In this document: one piece after another, positions 1 to 10,149 of the stretch | Layout of the letters: each line of letters opens with the position of its first letter | How positions within the stretch are numbered: position 1 is the first letter of the stretch | Source: Lingula anatina | Lineage: Eukaryota > Brachiopoda > Lingulata > Lingulida > Lingulidae | Length of the DNA stretch: 64,000 nt | Assembly (NCBI RefSeq): GCF_001039355.2 | Contig: NW_019775515.1 | Span: forward strand, 158,466 to 222,465 | Direction of reading: 5' to 3' | Notes under the pieces: generated by a model | Told to the model about the DNA's origin: nothing | The model's database searches: none | What the model saw: the letters and a program-made list of their open reading frames with translations, nothing else | Position numbers and translations under genes: made by a program

Positions 1-1178
1 TTTTTTTACAAACAAGGTTTTCTACAGAATTTGGTAAAGGTTTCACACAGGATTTAGTCAATTGACTGGGATAAAATAATAAATCAGAAAAAAGGATTTT
101 CTTCACTTTCATCATTGCAAAAATTAACTAAATTTTGTAACTCAAGACTATCTTTTAATGCATTATGGGCTGAATAATTTCTGTGAAGTAATAAATTTAC
201 AAACTAAAGTCTCTTGTTTATGATTGGGTAAATTAGGATAAAGTTGGAATAAAGTACACTTTATCTTCTAAAATATACTGTTTATTTTCCTAGCATCAAA
301 AAAGTATTACATGTATCTGCATAAAAACCCTTGGTCCTCTGTTGTGTGTTTTATGGTTTTGTCCATTTGCACTTTAACAAAACCATTACAAGAATGACGT
401 CGCAACACGCCAGGCGGGTGCACACCGGTTGCATCTTTTCTGGAGAGCTGAAAATCGCACTGTTTGCAGGTCATATTGTTCAATAACATACTTAAATCAA
501 CAACAAAACGCCATGAGTCTAATTATTTTAACTTATTGTGAAAGAAGAGAATTGTTTTCAGCATACAAATCACGGTAACTTGGCCCTGGGTGATCGGAAA
601 CCAATGCTGAAGAAGGCAATGTCTTGTTGCACACATCATAACCATGTGATAAATCACCACAATACACATTGTGGTCAAAATGCAAACAATTGTGATTATT
701 TTCCGTGAGATAAGATCTTGTCACTGCTATACAAGCCTTACTAAAACGTTCTTTTCTATCCCTTCTTCACGTAATTTCTTACATTGCGGCATTTGTAACA
801 AAGTCGCAAGTGGGTACTTTACGTCGTAAAAGACCAAGCGTTCACAGATACGCAACGCATTGTTGACATATTCGTAGCGCTTCGACCAAAATAACATCAA
901 AGATTTCATACTGATTTCTTAAAAGGGTGAATTACGTATTTTATTGCATGTTATATGTTTATCATTAGCCGCTATCGCAAAAAACTACTCATGCGCGAAA
1001 TCTGCGCAGATCGCAAAAAAAGCTCGTATGAGAGAACTACCTTAAGAACACATTTGCATGGCATTAGATTGCTGTGATATTAATTCATTTGTTTCTTATT
1101 TATTCATTTTTTTTATTTCATTTTATTTATTTTCAATTTATTTATTTTGCCATGTCTTATCTAAAATTCTACATTCAG
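1..1178. other. Upstream sequence, probably intron of the polycystin-like gene
   Basis: No exon can be supported here. The stretch ends in a good splice acceptor (TTCAG) at 1178 that opens the first visible polycystin exon, so it is most simply intron, with the 5' part of that gene to the left of the window. On the minus strand, 307-909 holds three short consecutive open frames (about 60 codons each, in two different frames, not all with an ATG). They are somewhat richer in CpG and Cys/His codons than the surroundings, but I do not recognise them and could not join them into one protein. They may be a decayed exon or retrocopy. Confidence 0.4.
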
Positions 1179-2846
1179 GTCATCCTGATTGCGTTGGTGG
1201 TGAGTTTGATCCTGAAGAAATCAGTTGCAGTAAATGAGGGGAAGAAGGATATACCTCTGAGTAAGAATATGGTTCATGTACTCAGTTACCGGTGTCTTTG
1301 AATTAATAAGTCTTCCATTTCAGTTGTTGCAATCTAAGCAAAGTTGGCTCTCTCAATTATTTTGAAATATTGAACACATATAGTTATTTTTCTGTGTAAT
1401 TTAAACTAAGTACTTCCTCATTTGTAGCTGAAAATAGAAAAATTCTTTTTAAATTTAAATTTTTTCTAGTTTTAAGTTAGAACTGGAGTAAAAAGGAGTG
1501 TGAAAGTAACTCCTTTTAATTTTGTTTTACCCCCACAGCTGAAGATGAAAAATACCTAAAGGAAGAAAACATAGCTCATTATCGAAAGAATCTTCAACGA
1601 AAGCGTGCTCAGCATGTGTACAAGCCTCTTCCAGAGCCCGTGGTAGAACACATGCGCAGCATACGGATGAAAGAGAGGAGGATGCATCAAATACTGGTGG
1701 AGCTGGCGCTCTATGTGACCTTCACTTTGGCCCTGGTATTTGTGACGTATGGCCACCGAGACCCCATGGCATTCTATGTAACAAAGTCTACAGAAGATAT
1801 GTTTATCACGGCAGAGTATGCAGATGGTCCAGCCTTTGGAGAGGTGAGTTAGACAGTACTGGACATTTCAAGACCTGTACTAAAGGGTATTCTTCAAGAC
1901 CTTCAGTTTCAAGGAACTGCATATGATGGCAATTGTTGAAAAGCTTTACTTTCATTGTACTGGTACTGATGGGGATTACACAGAGCCTTGAGTTTCATGG
2001 TGGCTCTCTATTGAAATGTTTGTTTGAGAGAATAATTTGATCATTATCAGTACTGTAGGTAACAGTTTATGCAATCTGCTGTATAAAATATCACTTACCT
2101 GTTACATTTATTTTCACCATTCCCCCCAGATCAGCGATGCTGACTCCATGTGGGAATACCTAGAGGAGACATTTGTACCTTCCCTGTTCACTTCTACCTG
2201 GTACAATGGTGACAGTGTGACAGAGAGTGACATCCTGACAGCTGACAAGGTGTCACTCCATGTGGGGGCAGCCAGACTCAGACAGCTGAGAGTTAAAGGT
2301 TAGATTTTCATAGTCTCTCTCTCTCTACTGTACTACACTGAGTATAATATAACTGTTTATTAGTTACTGTAAGGTTCTCTCTGTGTCTCTTTCTTCTGTC
2401 ATACAGATAGTTCATGAAGGCACACATATATACACTCACAAACACACACACTGTGACAGGGTATGTTAAATTATGACTTTGTGAAAGCAGTCCTATTATG
2501 ACCCTGTTGTAGTGAGTTCATTGAGCTCCTGTATCATATCTCTTGTATTTTAGTTGTCTGTGATGTGCCTCCCACCTTCCAGTCCCTGATCCACTCCTGT
2601 ACAGTGAGATATGACTGTATCATATATCTTATATTTCAGATGTCTGTGATGTGCCTACCACCTTCCAGTCCCTGATCCACTCCTGTACAGTGAGATATGA
2701 ATGGGGCACTGATGACAGCAGGGACTATAACACCTCTTGGACACCGCTGGTCAACACAACTGACCACCCCACTGACCAGTGGACATACCAGTCTGCTTTC
2801 AAGCTGAGGTCACTTCCATTTGCTGGAAAACATGGCACTTACAATG
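1179..2846 (+). CDS. Polycystin-1/REJ-like protein, partial (four exons of the channel domain)
   Basis: The exons are 1179-1260, 1539-1843, 2130-2298 and 2640-2846; phases agree across every junction. The first encodes a hydrophobic segment ending in a KK pair. The second gives a basic cytosolic linker, then the S1 helix (VELALYVTFTLALVFVTYG) and the GHRDP motif that opens the PKD channel domain. Exons three and four cover the extracellular polycystin (TOP) domain: a pair of cysteines in 'CDVP...SC', a W-x-YQS element, and 'GTYNG' at the very end. The family motif Y-x-GGGY is completed only by splicing to the 'GGGYV' start at 5481. Polycystin-1-type proteins are 11-TM receptors that pair with TRPP channels, or act in the sea urchin acrosome reaction (suREJ). 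The REJ/GPS/PLAT part (upstream) and the pore helices (downstream) are not in the window. Which polycystin-1 paralogue this is cannot be decided. Confidence 0.85.
2529..2700 (+). repeat. 86-bp tandem duplication spanning a splice acceptor and exon start
   Basis: 2529-2614 and 2615-2700 are two copies of one 86-bp unit with only a few mismatches. Each unit contains about 25 nt of intron end with an AG acceptor (2552-2553 and 2638-2639), followed by the first 61 nt of the polycystin exon. Because 86 is not a multiple of 3, reading from the upstream acceptor through both copies leaves frame, so only the downstream acceptor (exon from 2640) gives the expected protein. The upstream copy is a decoy acceptor or pseudo-exon. 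Confidence 0.85.
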
Positions 2847-2938
2847 GTAAACTATTTCTCCCTGTGACTACATGAACATGTAGCAAGTGCATAACTAGTG
2901 GGCTTGATTTGGTCTTAAAGTGCAATTTAAGAACACAA

Positions 2939-4615
2939 ATACGGTAATTCTCCAATCTATACGAACGATTTAAATTAATTATTTTTGGAAGATAATCATT
3001 TTGTTCGTAAGGCTTGAAATTCAGTCTGCTAAAAATTGCTACGCGTTCGTATCCATTGAAATACGAATGGAATAAGGCTGTACCCGAAGTTATCTCCACT
3101 TACCTACATTGCTAAGTGTAAGCATTACTTTCAGATCAAATCACTGTGATCAGCTTTTAGCACAAACAAATTATTCTTGCGATATTGCAATGAATTAAAA
3201 CAAACTAAACAAAAGTCGGGAATTCAAGTTAAGAAACAATTTCTTCACACTAAAGAGGTACATTTCTCCCAAGACAAGACAACATCGTTTTTCCCTGTTA
3301 TGTTTTACCAAGACAGGACAACATCGTTTTTCCCAACTTCTGTCAAAAACAGACAAGAATATTTGCGTATCCAGTTGCATATTTTACTTAATGCGTGTTT
3401 ACTTTTCATATGATTTAATTCACATATAGAAAATTTACAATATTAATAATGTCACCCCCCCCCCCCAATTAGGCCTACATAAATTTCTTCCGCCAAAACA
3501 AAATACTTGAAACTCCTCACAGTAGATATCACTGACGTTAATAGAGATTATACTTGATATAAAAAATAACATCAGCTCAATTCACGTCTATTTATGAAAG
3601 TCTTTTACAGCATATTAATTTGCACGCAATCAATGTAAACTTAATTAGAAAAAATACAGAAAACTGCAGGCAAATTTGTATAAAATCATACGGCACCTTT
3701 ATTTTTCACAATCACCAATATCAGTGAGGTTTACCTAATAGTTGTTCATGAGACAAGGTCTTTAACAAGGAAAACAAACAAACAAACAACCAAACAAAAA
3801 AGCATGAACTTTATCACAACTCAAATTAGAAAAATAAATACAATATAAGACAGAACTCCTCTTTAAAAATTTAATTTCCTAATGACTACCAAAAACAAAG
3901 AAAAACTCGATCATTGACTATGGATTTCTCATACTCTTCTGTTGTGCGTACTCCCTACCAGGGCGAGTGATAGATTTTTTTTTACAGATATTCACAGATA
4001 TGTCTCTAGCTAGATAGATTGTCATTTACAGCTGAACTGGGTTTAGCTGAAAATGACCATCTATCTAGCTAGAGACATATCTGTGAATATCTGTAAAAAA
4101 TCTATCACTCACCCTGGTAGAGGGTATGTTGTGCGTGGGTTTCACGTTTGTAGATTTTACGGGAAACCGGTTATCGGTGAAACACCGATGGTGGATGTTG
4201 ATGATCCAGTCGGCCGGCAGAAGTTAGGAAATGATAATAAACAGTAAGTAATTTATGTGTACTGATGCTTTCAATAACTTCTAAATAACAATAAGGTTTT
4301 AAAACTGGCCTGCAGCTGCCGGCGGGCAGGTTGAGTCCTTCTATCGTCTCATTCAAAAACAGCACAAATACATGATAATCTCTCCTGTCAAGTGGCAGTT
4401 CCTTTGTTTGGAACGGTGGTCTGAAAACTCGCTTTGACGAATCATGGGGCGAGTTTCAATTGGGCACACTTTCTTGTGTTCGGAAAATTTAAATTGTGCC
4501 CAAGGTGAGTTTAGCGATCGTTCGTACAGAACGGAGACAAAAAATTCAGATTCAGAGAAAAAACGTTTCGTTCGTAATTATTGCGGCGTTCGTATAGATT
4601 GGAGAATTACCGTAG
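2939..4615. mobile_element. Nested MITE-like element with ends ACGGTAATTCTCC
   Basis: Positions 2941-2968 (ACGGTAATTCTCCAATC, continuing TATACGAACG) are exactly inverted at about 4587-4613. This second pair of ends lies just inside the outer pair, so two elements are nested. The interior is AT-rich and non-coding; short open frames at 3177-3413, 4053-4247 and 4444-4638 show no recognisable domain. The interior holds the long hairpin described separately. Confidence 0.6.
3949..4128. repeat. Near-perfect long palindrome (hairpin)
   Basis: The left arm, about 3949-4029 (CCCTACCAGGG, then GAGTGATAG, ending CTAGCTAGATAGAT), is the reverse complement of the right arm at about 4050-4128, with only a few mismatches and a short spacer around 4030-4048. 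Arms this long and this similar would form a cruciform or a hairpin RNA and are typical of a young MITE. Confidence 0.85.
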
Positions 4616-4905
4616 TCTTACATGATCTTAAAACATGAGTAGGACCATTTCTAGTCTGACAGCTAATTAAGTTGTTCCCCTTTACACATTCTCCTATTGT
4701 GAGCAGAGGTGTCCTCTACTGTTAGGGGAGGTATCCCCCCATTGTGAGGGGAGGAAACTGCTTGAGCACTTAAGTAGATGTTAGATCATTTTTGATCTTA
4801 AAAGCAGATTCAGTCCAATTTAAAACTACTGCTGTAATGATTAAGATCGTGTAAGATCACTTGTGAACTTAAAATGCACTTTAAGACCAAATCTAGCCCA
4901 CTAGT

Positions 4906-5383
4906 GATATAATGATGGTTAATTCAAACTGCTACAGGTACTTGTGGCTTGGTTTTTCTAGAATAGCATATTAAATGTTTATTTTAAAGTAATTAATTTG
5001 AAAATGTACGTTCTTTATTCATGTTTGCATTGCTTACTATTACTTATTGTCTTTGAGCCATGGTCAGCTCACAAGGCTTGTCGGCATCCTTCACCATCTC
5101 CCTCCATCTTTTGCTGCTTTATTTGCTTTTACTTATGAAGATATTTACTATATAAATATAGTTTGTGTTTTTATTAGACTGTCTTTCTTGAATCCGTACA
5201 ATTCAGCAACTATGCTGACTTTGTTGACTAGAAAAATGCCAATAAAATAAAAATATAGATTAGAATGTTAAAGCAATTGAAATAAACCAATACACGACCA
5301 TACATGTATCTCTTAACTTTGGGGAGGGGGAGGGGGGCGCTTTTTTGGTTCAACTTGATTAAAAATAACATTCTCTGGATAGA
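4906..5383. other. Intron remainder between the inserted elements and the minisatellite
   Basis: This is AT-rich sequence without a supportable exon or repeat family. A short G-run (about 5321-5336) precedes the minisatellite. It lies between the polycystin exon ending at 2846 and the amplified acceptor at 5480, so it is probably intron. Confidence 0.5.
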
Positions 5384-6011
5384 TACTTTTGTATGTTCGT
5401 TGGAGGATGTGTAAAACTCCTTGATGATGCCAGAGGAAAGAAAAACTCTATGACTACATGTACTGCATATGATATTTTAGGTGGAGGATATGTGAAACTC
5501 CTTGGTGACACCAGAGATAAAAGCCTGTCTCTAGTATTATATGATATTTTAGGTGGAGGATATGTGAAACTCCTTGGTGACACCAGAGATAAAAGCCTGT
5601 CTCTAGTATTATATGATATTTCAGGTGGAGGATATGTGAAACTCCTTGGTGACACCAGAGATAAAAGCCTGTCTCTAGTATTATATGATATTTCAGGTGG
5701 AGGATATGTGAAACTCCTTGGTGACACCAGAGATAAAAGCCTGTCTCTAGTATTATATGATATTTCAGGTGGAGGATATGTGAAACTCCTTGGTGACACC
5801 AGAGATAAAAGCCTGTCTCTAGTATTATATGATATTTCAGGTGGAGGATATGTGAAACTCCTTGGTGACACCAGAGATAAAAGCCTGTCTCTAGTATTAT
5901 ATGATATTTCAGGTGGAGGATATGTGAAACTCCTTGGTGACACCAGAGATAAAAGCCTGTCTCTAGTATTATATGATATTTCAGGTGGAGGATATGTGAA
6001 ACTCCTTGGTG
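5384..6011 (+). repeat. 72-bp in-frame minisatellite built from a polycystin exon start
   Basis: A diverged first copy (about 5397-5480) is followed by seven full 72-bp units starting at 5481, 5553, 5625, 5697, 5769, 5841 and 5913, then a partial eighth unit from 5985 that is cut at the N at 6012. The units are almost identical (TTTTAG versus TTTCAG is the main variant). Each unit begins right after an AG acceptor and encodes GGGYVKLLGD, the GGGY signature of the polycystin TOP domain. The phase is exactly right to follow the exon ending at 2846 (codon G|GT). The array thus repeats an intron end (acceptor) plus exon start. At 24 codons per unit all frames stay open, so long antisense frames here are artefacts. 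No downstream polycystin exon follows. Confidence 0.9.
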
Positions 6012-6012
6012 N
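6012..6012. other. Single N: possible assembly join
   Basis: The N interrupts the last 72-bp unit of the polycystin minisatellite. Sequence to its right (poly-A, then a retroelement-like tail) is unrelated to the gene, and the polycystin pore exons never appear. This is consistent with a collapsed or unresolved array and a contig join. Confidence 0.6.
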
Positions 6013-6138
6013 AAAAAACAGTTTTCCACTTATCGTGTTATCGCTAAAAGTGCACGATGGCGACGACGACAGACGCAGATGATGGCTTTATGTACAGACA
6101 CATCTGTGTCTGTACATAATAAATAAATAAATAAAGTA
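6013..6138 (+). mobile_element. Possible 3' tail of a non-LTR retroelement
   Basis: A perfect 14-bp stem, TATGTACAGACACA, with a 2-nt loop spans 6089-6118. It is followed directly by (AATA)n ending at about 6136. A terminal hairpin followed by a short AT-rich microsatellite is a common 3' end for several non-LTR retrotransposon clades. No reverse transcriptase frame is attached, so at most this is a 5'-truncated copy or a SINE using that tail. Confidence 0.35.
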
Positions 6139-6992
6139 GAAGGTATCAGGACAGTTCCCCTGAGACAATTCCTCCTAGTCAATGCCCCCCCCCCCCAGGA
6201 CAATTCTCCTCGGGACGATTACCCAATCCAGTTTATGTATATTTCGTAGTGTGATGACATTGCTTGAGGATAGAGAATATCTACATCATTAAAGCAATAA
6301 TAACTCTTCCTTTGAGATTCAAAATTCCGCAAGAAATACATTCTAAACAACACATGGAAATATATTATATTGCATTTCACCACTAAAAAGGCTGTTATTG
6401 TAGTAAAACTAAAAACTGTGCTTTCGGTGCCTTTCTTCCCAGTCGTCAAGGCATCCGTTGCCAAGGATGTTGGCGCATCACGTGGATTCTCGCGTGCATT
6501 CGAGACCAAAATAGCATGTGGCGGGATAAGATATAGCAGGCGCATGACACAATCCTCAGACGTTAGTTGCGAGATTTTGTACAGTGTGTCGGATAACGAA
6601 AAGCCCAGAACTGCTCACGTTGTAGATATAAATGCATTCTGAGCAATAAGACGATTATATCGTATGAATCTTATTTTATTGTAATAAAGTGTTGTTGTCT
6701 GCTTGCCCCGCGGTTTTAAGTAGGTCATCAGAAAACCCCGCTCGACTATGCTATGTCAGAGAGGGCTCCGTCAGTTAAAATCCCTTAAGAGATTTTAACA
6801 AAAAACCAAGCATTTAGGAAAAAAAACCTGGACTAACTTTGAATGCAGGAATGGGGTTGTTGACCATTGGTAAGTACGGGAAAATTGCCGTTTACGCCAG
6901 GAAAATCCAATTTTTGGCCAAAAAGAAGAGTTATTATGACTTTAAACAATTTATTTTGATACAGTACAAGTACAGAAAATTGTATTAAAAAT
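6139..6992. other. Unassigned sequence before Harbinger copy 1
   Basis: It contains a C-run (6186-6198) within a degenerate internal repeat of GGACAATT-type words, and AT-rich sequence beyond it. Short open frames at 6219-6545 (-) and 6370-6642 (+) overlap each other and resemble no family I know. I see no supportable gene. Confidence 0.4.
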
Positions 6993-7027
6993 CTGGGCTG
7001 GGTTGTATGAAAGCCATATAGCGCTAT

Positions 7028-7177
7028 ACGCTGGATAAATCAGCCGTGTAACTTATACGGTTCTTATAAGGGTTGCATGAAAGCTGTATAACTTTATACG
7101 GCGGATAAATCTGCTAAACGGTCGGTTAAAGTTATACGTCTCAGGGAGGTCGTTTAAATACTTATACAGTGGATAAA
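7028..7177 (+). promoter_or_regulatory. Subterminal GGATAA repeats, left end (candidate Myb-like protein sites)
   Basis: Three direct copies of a (G/C)(T/C)GGATAAA-type word lie at about 7031-7040, 7101-7110 and 7169-7177, each preceded by a TATAC(G/A) word. The inverse, TTATCC, occurs at 15295-15300, 15315-15320, about 15330 and 15420 near the right end. Harbinger Myb-like proteins are known to recruit transposase to subterminal motifs, and MYB-type domains often read TATCC cores. The role is inferred; the last site sits at the transposase start, so binding could also repress it. Confidence 0.5.
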
Positions 7178-7178
7178 A

Positions 7179-9036
7179 ATGGCATACCTGCTGAGGTTCC
7201 ACAGGAATCCTCAGCAGTATAATCCACCTAGACAGAGGAGAGAGAGGACTTTTCGAAGAGAAGTATTTGACTTTGATGGCTATACTGATTCTGAACTGCG
7301 TGCAAGGTTTCGTTTTGGCAGAGAAGGCATTAATTTGATAGAGAGAATGTTGGAAGAGGAACTGCAGCCTGCGACTGGCAGGAGCTGTTCTCTCTCGGTG
7401 AGGGAACAAGTTCTTATCGCTTTACGTTTCTATGCCTGTGGCTCGTATCTCCAAGTGGTTGGTGATACAATCGGTGTCGACAAGGGCACGGTGTGCAGGG
7501 TTGTGAGAAAGGTGTCGTTAGCCCTATGCAGAAGGAAAGACCAATTAATTCAATTCCCAACAGACCCCAGGGAGAAGGCCACGATCCGCCGTGGGTTTTT
7601 TAGGATTGCCAGATTCCCTGGGGTCATCGGCTGTTTGGACGGAACACACATTAGGATAACGGCGCCCACGATAAATGAGCCTGCATTCGTAAATAGAAAA
7701 AACTACCACAGTTTGAATGTCCAGGCTATATGTGACCACAAAGGTATTGATCTTTATTACATATTCTAAACATAAATATAAAGAGCTCACCGTAAATAAC
7801 ACGTCCAACATCTGCAGTGTTCGTGCTTCAACTTCATAAGTCGGCCATTTTTGCGGCCATGACCTTGACTTCTTCAGTGTGACTGAATGTGCAAGCAATG
7901 TTTATGCAGGTGCAACTAATGCAATCTGCTTAGATAATCAGTTTTATGAATAACAAAAACATTGCAGAGCCACATAATTGCAAATTTAAAAGTTAATTAT
8001 CATATTAAAACTTTGGTTATAAATTAGTATTGATATAAATGAAGATTAACATGATGAAATTGAATGCTAACATATTACTTCAATTTTATTTTCATCACCT
8101 TGTCATATTCCATTTCATAAAGGCAAACTTATATTAAACTGTTTTGAAAAAAAAATTGAAAAAAAGTGAAATTGTTATGCTTTCACCATTATTATTGTTT
8201 TAATTATTGTCTTCCTCTTCTCCTTAAAAAAAAAAAAAACCTCCTCTATATTCATTTCCTTTTTTTTTTTTCTTTTTATCTCAGGTAGATTTACAAATAT
8301 CGTCGCCCAGTGGCCTGGTAGTGTCCATGATGCCCATATCTTTTCCACATCAGCGGTTGGGCGTCACCTAAATCAAAACCAGCAACCAGAGGATGGGGTC
8401 CTCCTAGGCGATAGTGGTTATGCCTGCAGGCCATATTTAATGACACCATATCTTCACCCTGTAGGGAGAGCCCAAAGGAGGTTTAATAGGGCCCACAGGA
8501 GCACAAGATATCTCATAGAGCGAGTGTTTGGCATGTGGAAAAAGAGGCAAGCAACAAAAAAAATATATATATCTATTTTAAGCAAAATTGATAAAGAAAT
8601 GAACAAAAAAAAAAAAAAAAAATGAAATAAAACAATAACCAAATACTTCTTTATGTCTGAGGGATAATAAACAATAATGTGTGCATACACTGTGAATGAA
8701 CATGTTTTAAATGAAAAAAATTGTATCCTCACAAATTATTTAAGTAAATTAATAATAATTAATAATAAATTAATAATAGAAATAATAATATATATTTTAT
8801 TTTTTTCTCATTACAGATTTGGTTGCCTAAATATAGGATTCAGGATGGCCCCAGCTAGAGTGAGTACCATAGTTGGAGCATGCGCCATCCTCCACAACAT
8901 TGCAATAAACTTGAAGGAGCCCATTCCTGACAATGTACAAGTGCCTGCAGACAATGGTGACATGGGGGTGCAGTATCAAGGACCCCAAGATGGTCGTGCA
9001 GTCAGGGATCATCTTGCTACAACATATTTTGCATGA
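7179..9036 (+). CDS. HARBI1-like DDE transposase/nuclease (copy 1, intact)
   Basis: Three exons, 7179-7743, 8285-8546 and 8817-9036, make a 348-residue protein, against about 349 for vertebrate HARBI1. The N-terminal part (about residues 1-100) is the usual helix-turn-helix-like region with 'VGDTIGVDKGTVCRVV'. The catalytic core shows GCLDGTH (first Asp), WPGSVHDAHIF, GDSGY (second Asp region) and ERVFG (Glu). The first intron is GT-AG. The second must be GC-AG (donor AG|GCAAGC at 8547): only this donor gives 'VFGMWKKRFGCL', the spacing seen across the family, and restores frame. The enzyme would cut and reinsert the element, working with the Myb-like partner encoded on the other strand. The start is the ATG 183 bp inside the left end. 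No disabling change is visible. Confidence 0.92.
7744..8284 (+). other. Transposase intron 1 (copy 1)
   Basis: A GT-AG intron of 541 bp. It contains A- and T-runs near 8150-8270 that form the polypyrimidine tract before the acceptor at 8283-8284. Nothing else is recognised. Confidence 0.75.
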
Positions 9037-9080
9037 TTGATATTTTGGTACCACCAACAACTTGGAGATATGTAGTTAAC

Positions 9081-9294
9081 AAGCAAAGAAATGTAAAGCA
9101 ATGACAACTTGTTCTTTCAAACAGAGAGAACTAAACTGCTAGTGTCTAGCTTCAGTTCCTTTCCAATATTTTCTCTCAAATTTATATCTTCTCTCCCAAA
9201 ATGAAACCTTATATGCAGTTCAGAATCAGTGTAAAAGTCAAAGTTAAATATGTGTCTTCGAAACTTCTCTCTTTCTCCTCTGTCTAAGTGGATT
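9081..9294 (-). pseudogene. Decayed inverted copy of transposase exon 1
   Basis: Read on the minus strand, this stretch follows transposase exon 1 (about 7222-7444) over some 210 bp at roughly three-quarters identity by eye. Shared blocks include TAGACAGAGGAGA, TTTCGAAGA, ACTGATTCTGAACTGC and GAACAAGTT. It lies 45 bp after the transposase stop in the opposite orientation, and the same relic is in copy 2 (18211-18421). It is too decayed to code, but a read-through transcript could fold back on exon 1. Confidence 0.85.
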
Positions 9295-10149
9295 CAATGT
9301 CATTACAATCAAATTTAAATATAAAGCAATGAAACTCATTTGCTGTGATGAACCAATATTTATTAACTGTTATTTTTAATGTTTCCAGATAATTTTTTTG
9401 TGTGTGTAACTGTCAATCAACATTTTATGAGAGTTGCTATATTTCAAAAAATTCCAACATATATTTATTTCTAACATATATATATACATATAAAAGTACA
9501 TATAAAAGTACTGATTCAGTTTTGTTTCAAATTGTAATCATCTATTCATTATGTGTTTTGTAATTGAAAAGCAATTATTGTGTTCAATGTGATATCCTTT
9601 TATAAAAAACATTGTATGTACATTTTCATCAGCACAGATTGCAATAAATATTAAAATTGAAAATAGTAAATAATGTAAAGCTTTAAGAACACTATTGCCA
9701 TATGTAAAATTCTTCATAAACACCAACTAACACTACAGACACAACAAGTTAACAATGCAGCAAAGCTGCCAAATGTAAAAACAAACAAGCCAAAAAAGGC
9801 AATAATAATGCACACAATAGGATACAGTCAATTCTGATGCAATAATACATTATGCTTAACTGCAAAGTGAACATCAAAATTCAATTATGCACAACAGGTA
9901 ATACTGATGAAAGTAAAGGCATAAGGCTTCAGACCCATTAAAGTTTAAGTTTATACGAGGAAATGTCAGAATGAGAAAAATAAAAATTTCACCAAAAAGA
10001 AAAAAGAAAAATTGCATTAATTCAATAAAAAATTATAATCCAATAGAGTTGGTTTTCTTATTTGAGCTGTATGTCAATCATAAGAATCATTCTTTTAAGT
10101 TAAAAAAAAATAAGTAACACAGTTTTTTCTTCATCGTAACATTTAACAT
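9295..10149. other. Harbinger interior between the two converging genes
   Basis: AT-rich sequence with a short (TA)n stretch near 9474-9490. It holds the 3' untranslated ends of both element genes. Small frames (9538-9726 and similar) are kept in copy 2 only because the copies are recent; they have no recognisable domain. Confidence 0.5.

Larger units (their letters stand above)
2894..4905. mobile_element. Outer DNA element with inverted ends in a polycystin intron
   Basis: The sequence from 2894 (ACTAGTGGGCT...) matches the reverse complement of 4875-4905 over about 30 bp with one or two mismatches, including the shared block GATTTGGTCTTAAAGTGCA. The two ends face each other inside the intron after the exon ending at 2846. 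No transposase frame is present, so this is a non-autonomous TIR element that hosts further insertions. I could not establish a target duplication. Confidence 0.6.

Noticed and set aside
307-909. A possible small minus-strand gene made of three adjoining frames
   Set aside because: Frames do not join, starts are not all ATG and no family was recognised; kept only as a remark.
5384-6011. CRISPR-like array
   Set aside because: Contiguous tandem units without spacers, in an animal gene.
5359-6029. Two long antisense open frames (about 190 codons) over the 72-bp array
   Set aside because: The period is a multiple of three with no stop in any frame of the unit, so frames stay open automatically; the coding logic and acceptors are on the plus strand.
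6219-6642. Overlapping frames of 90-108 codons
   Set aside because: Neither has recognisable motifs, splice context or a biased composition.
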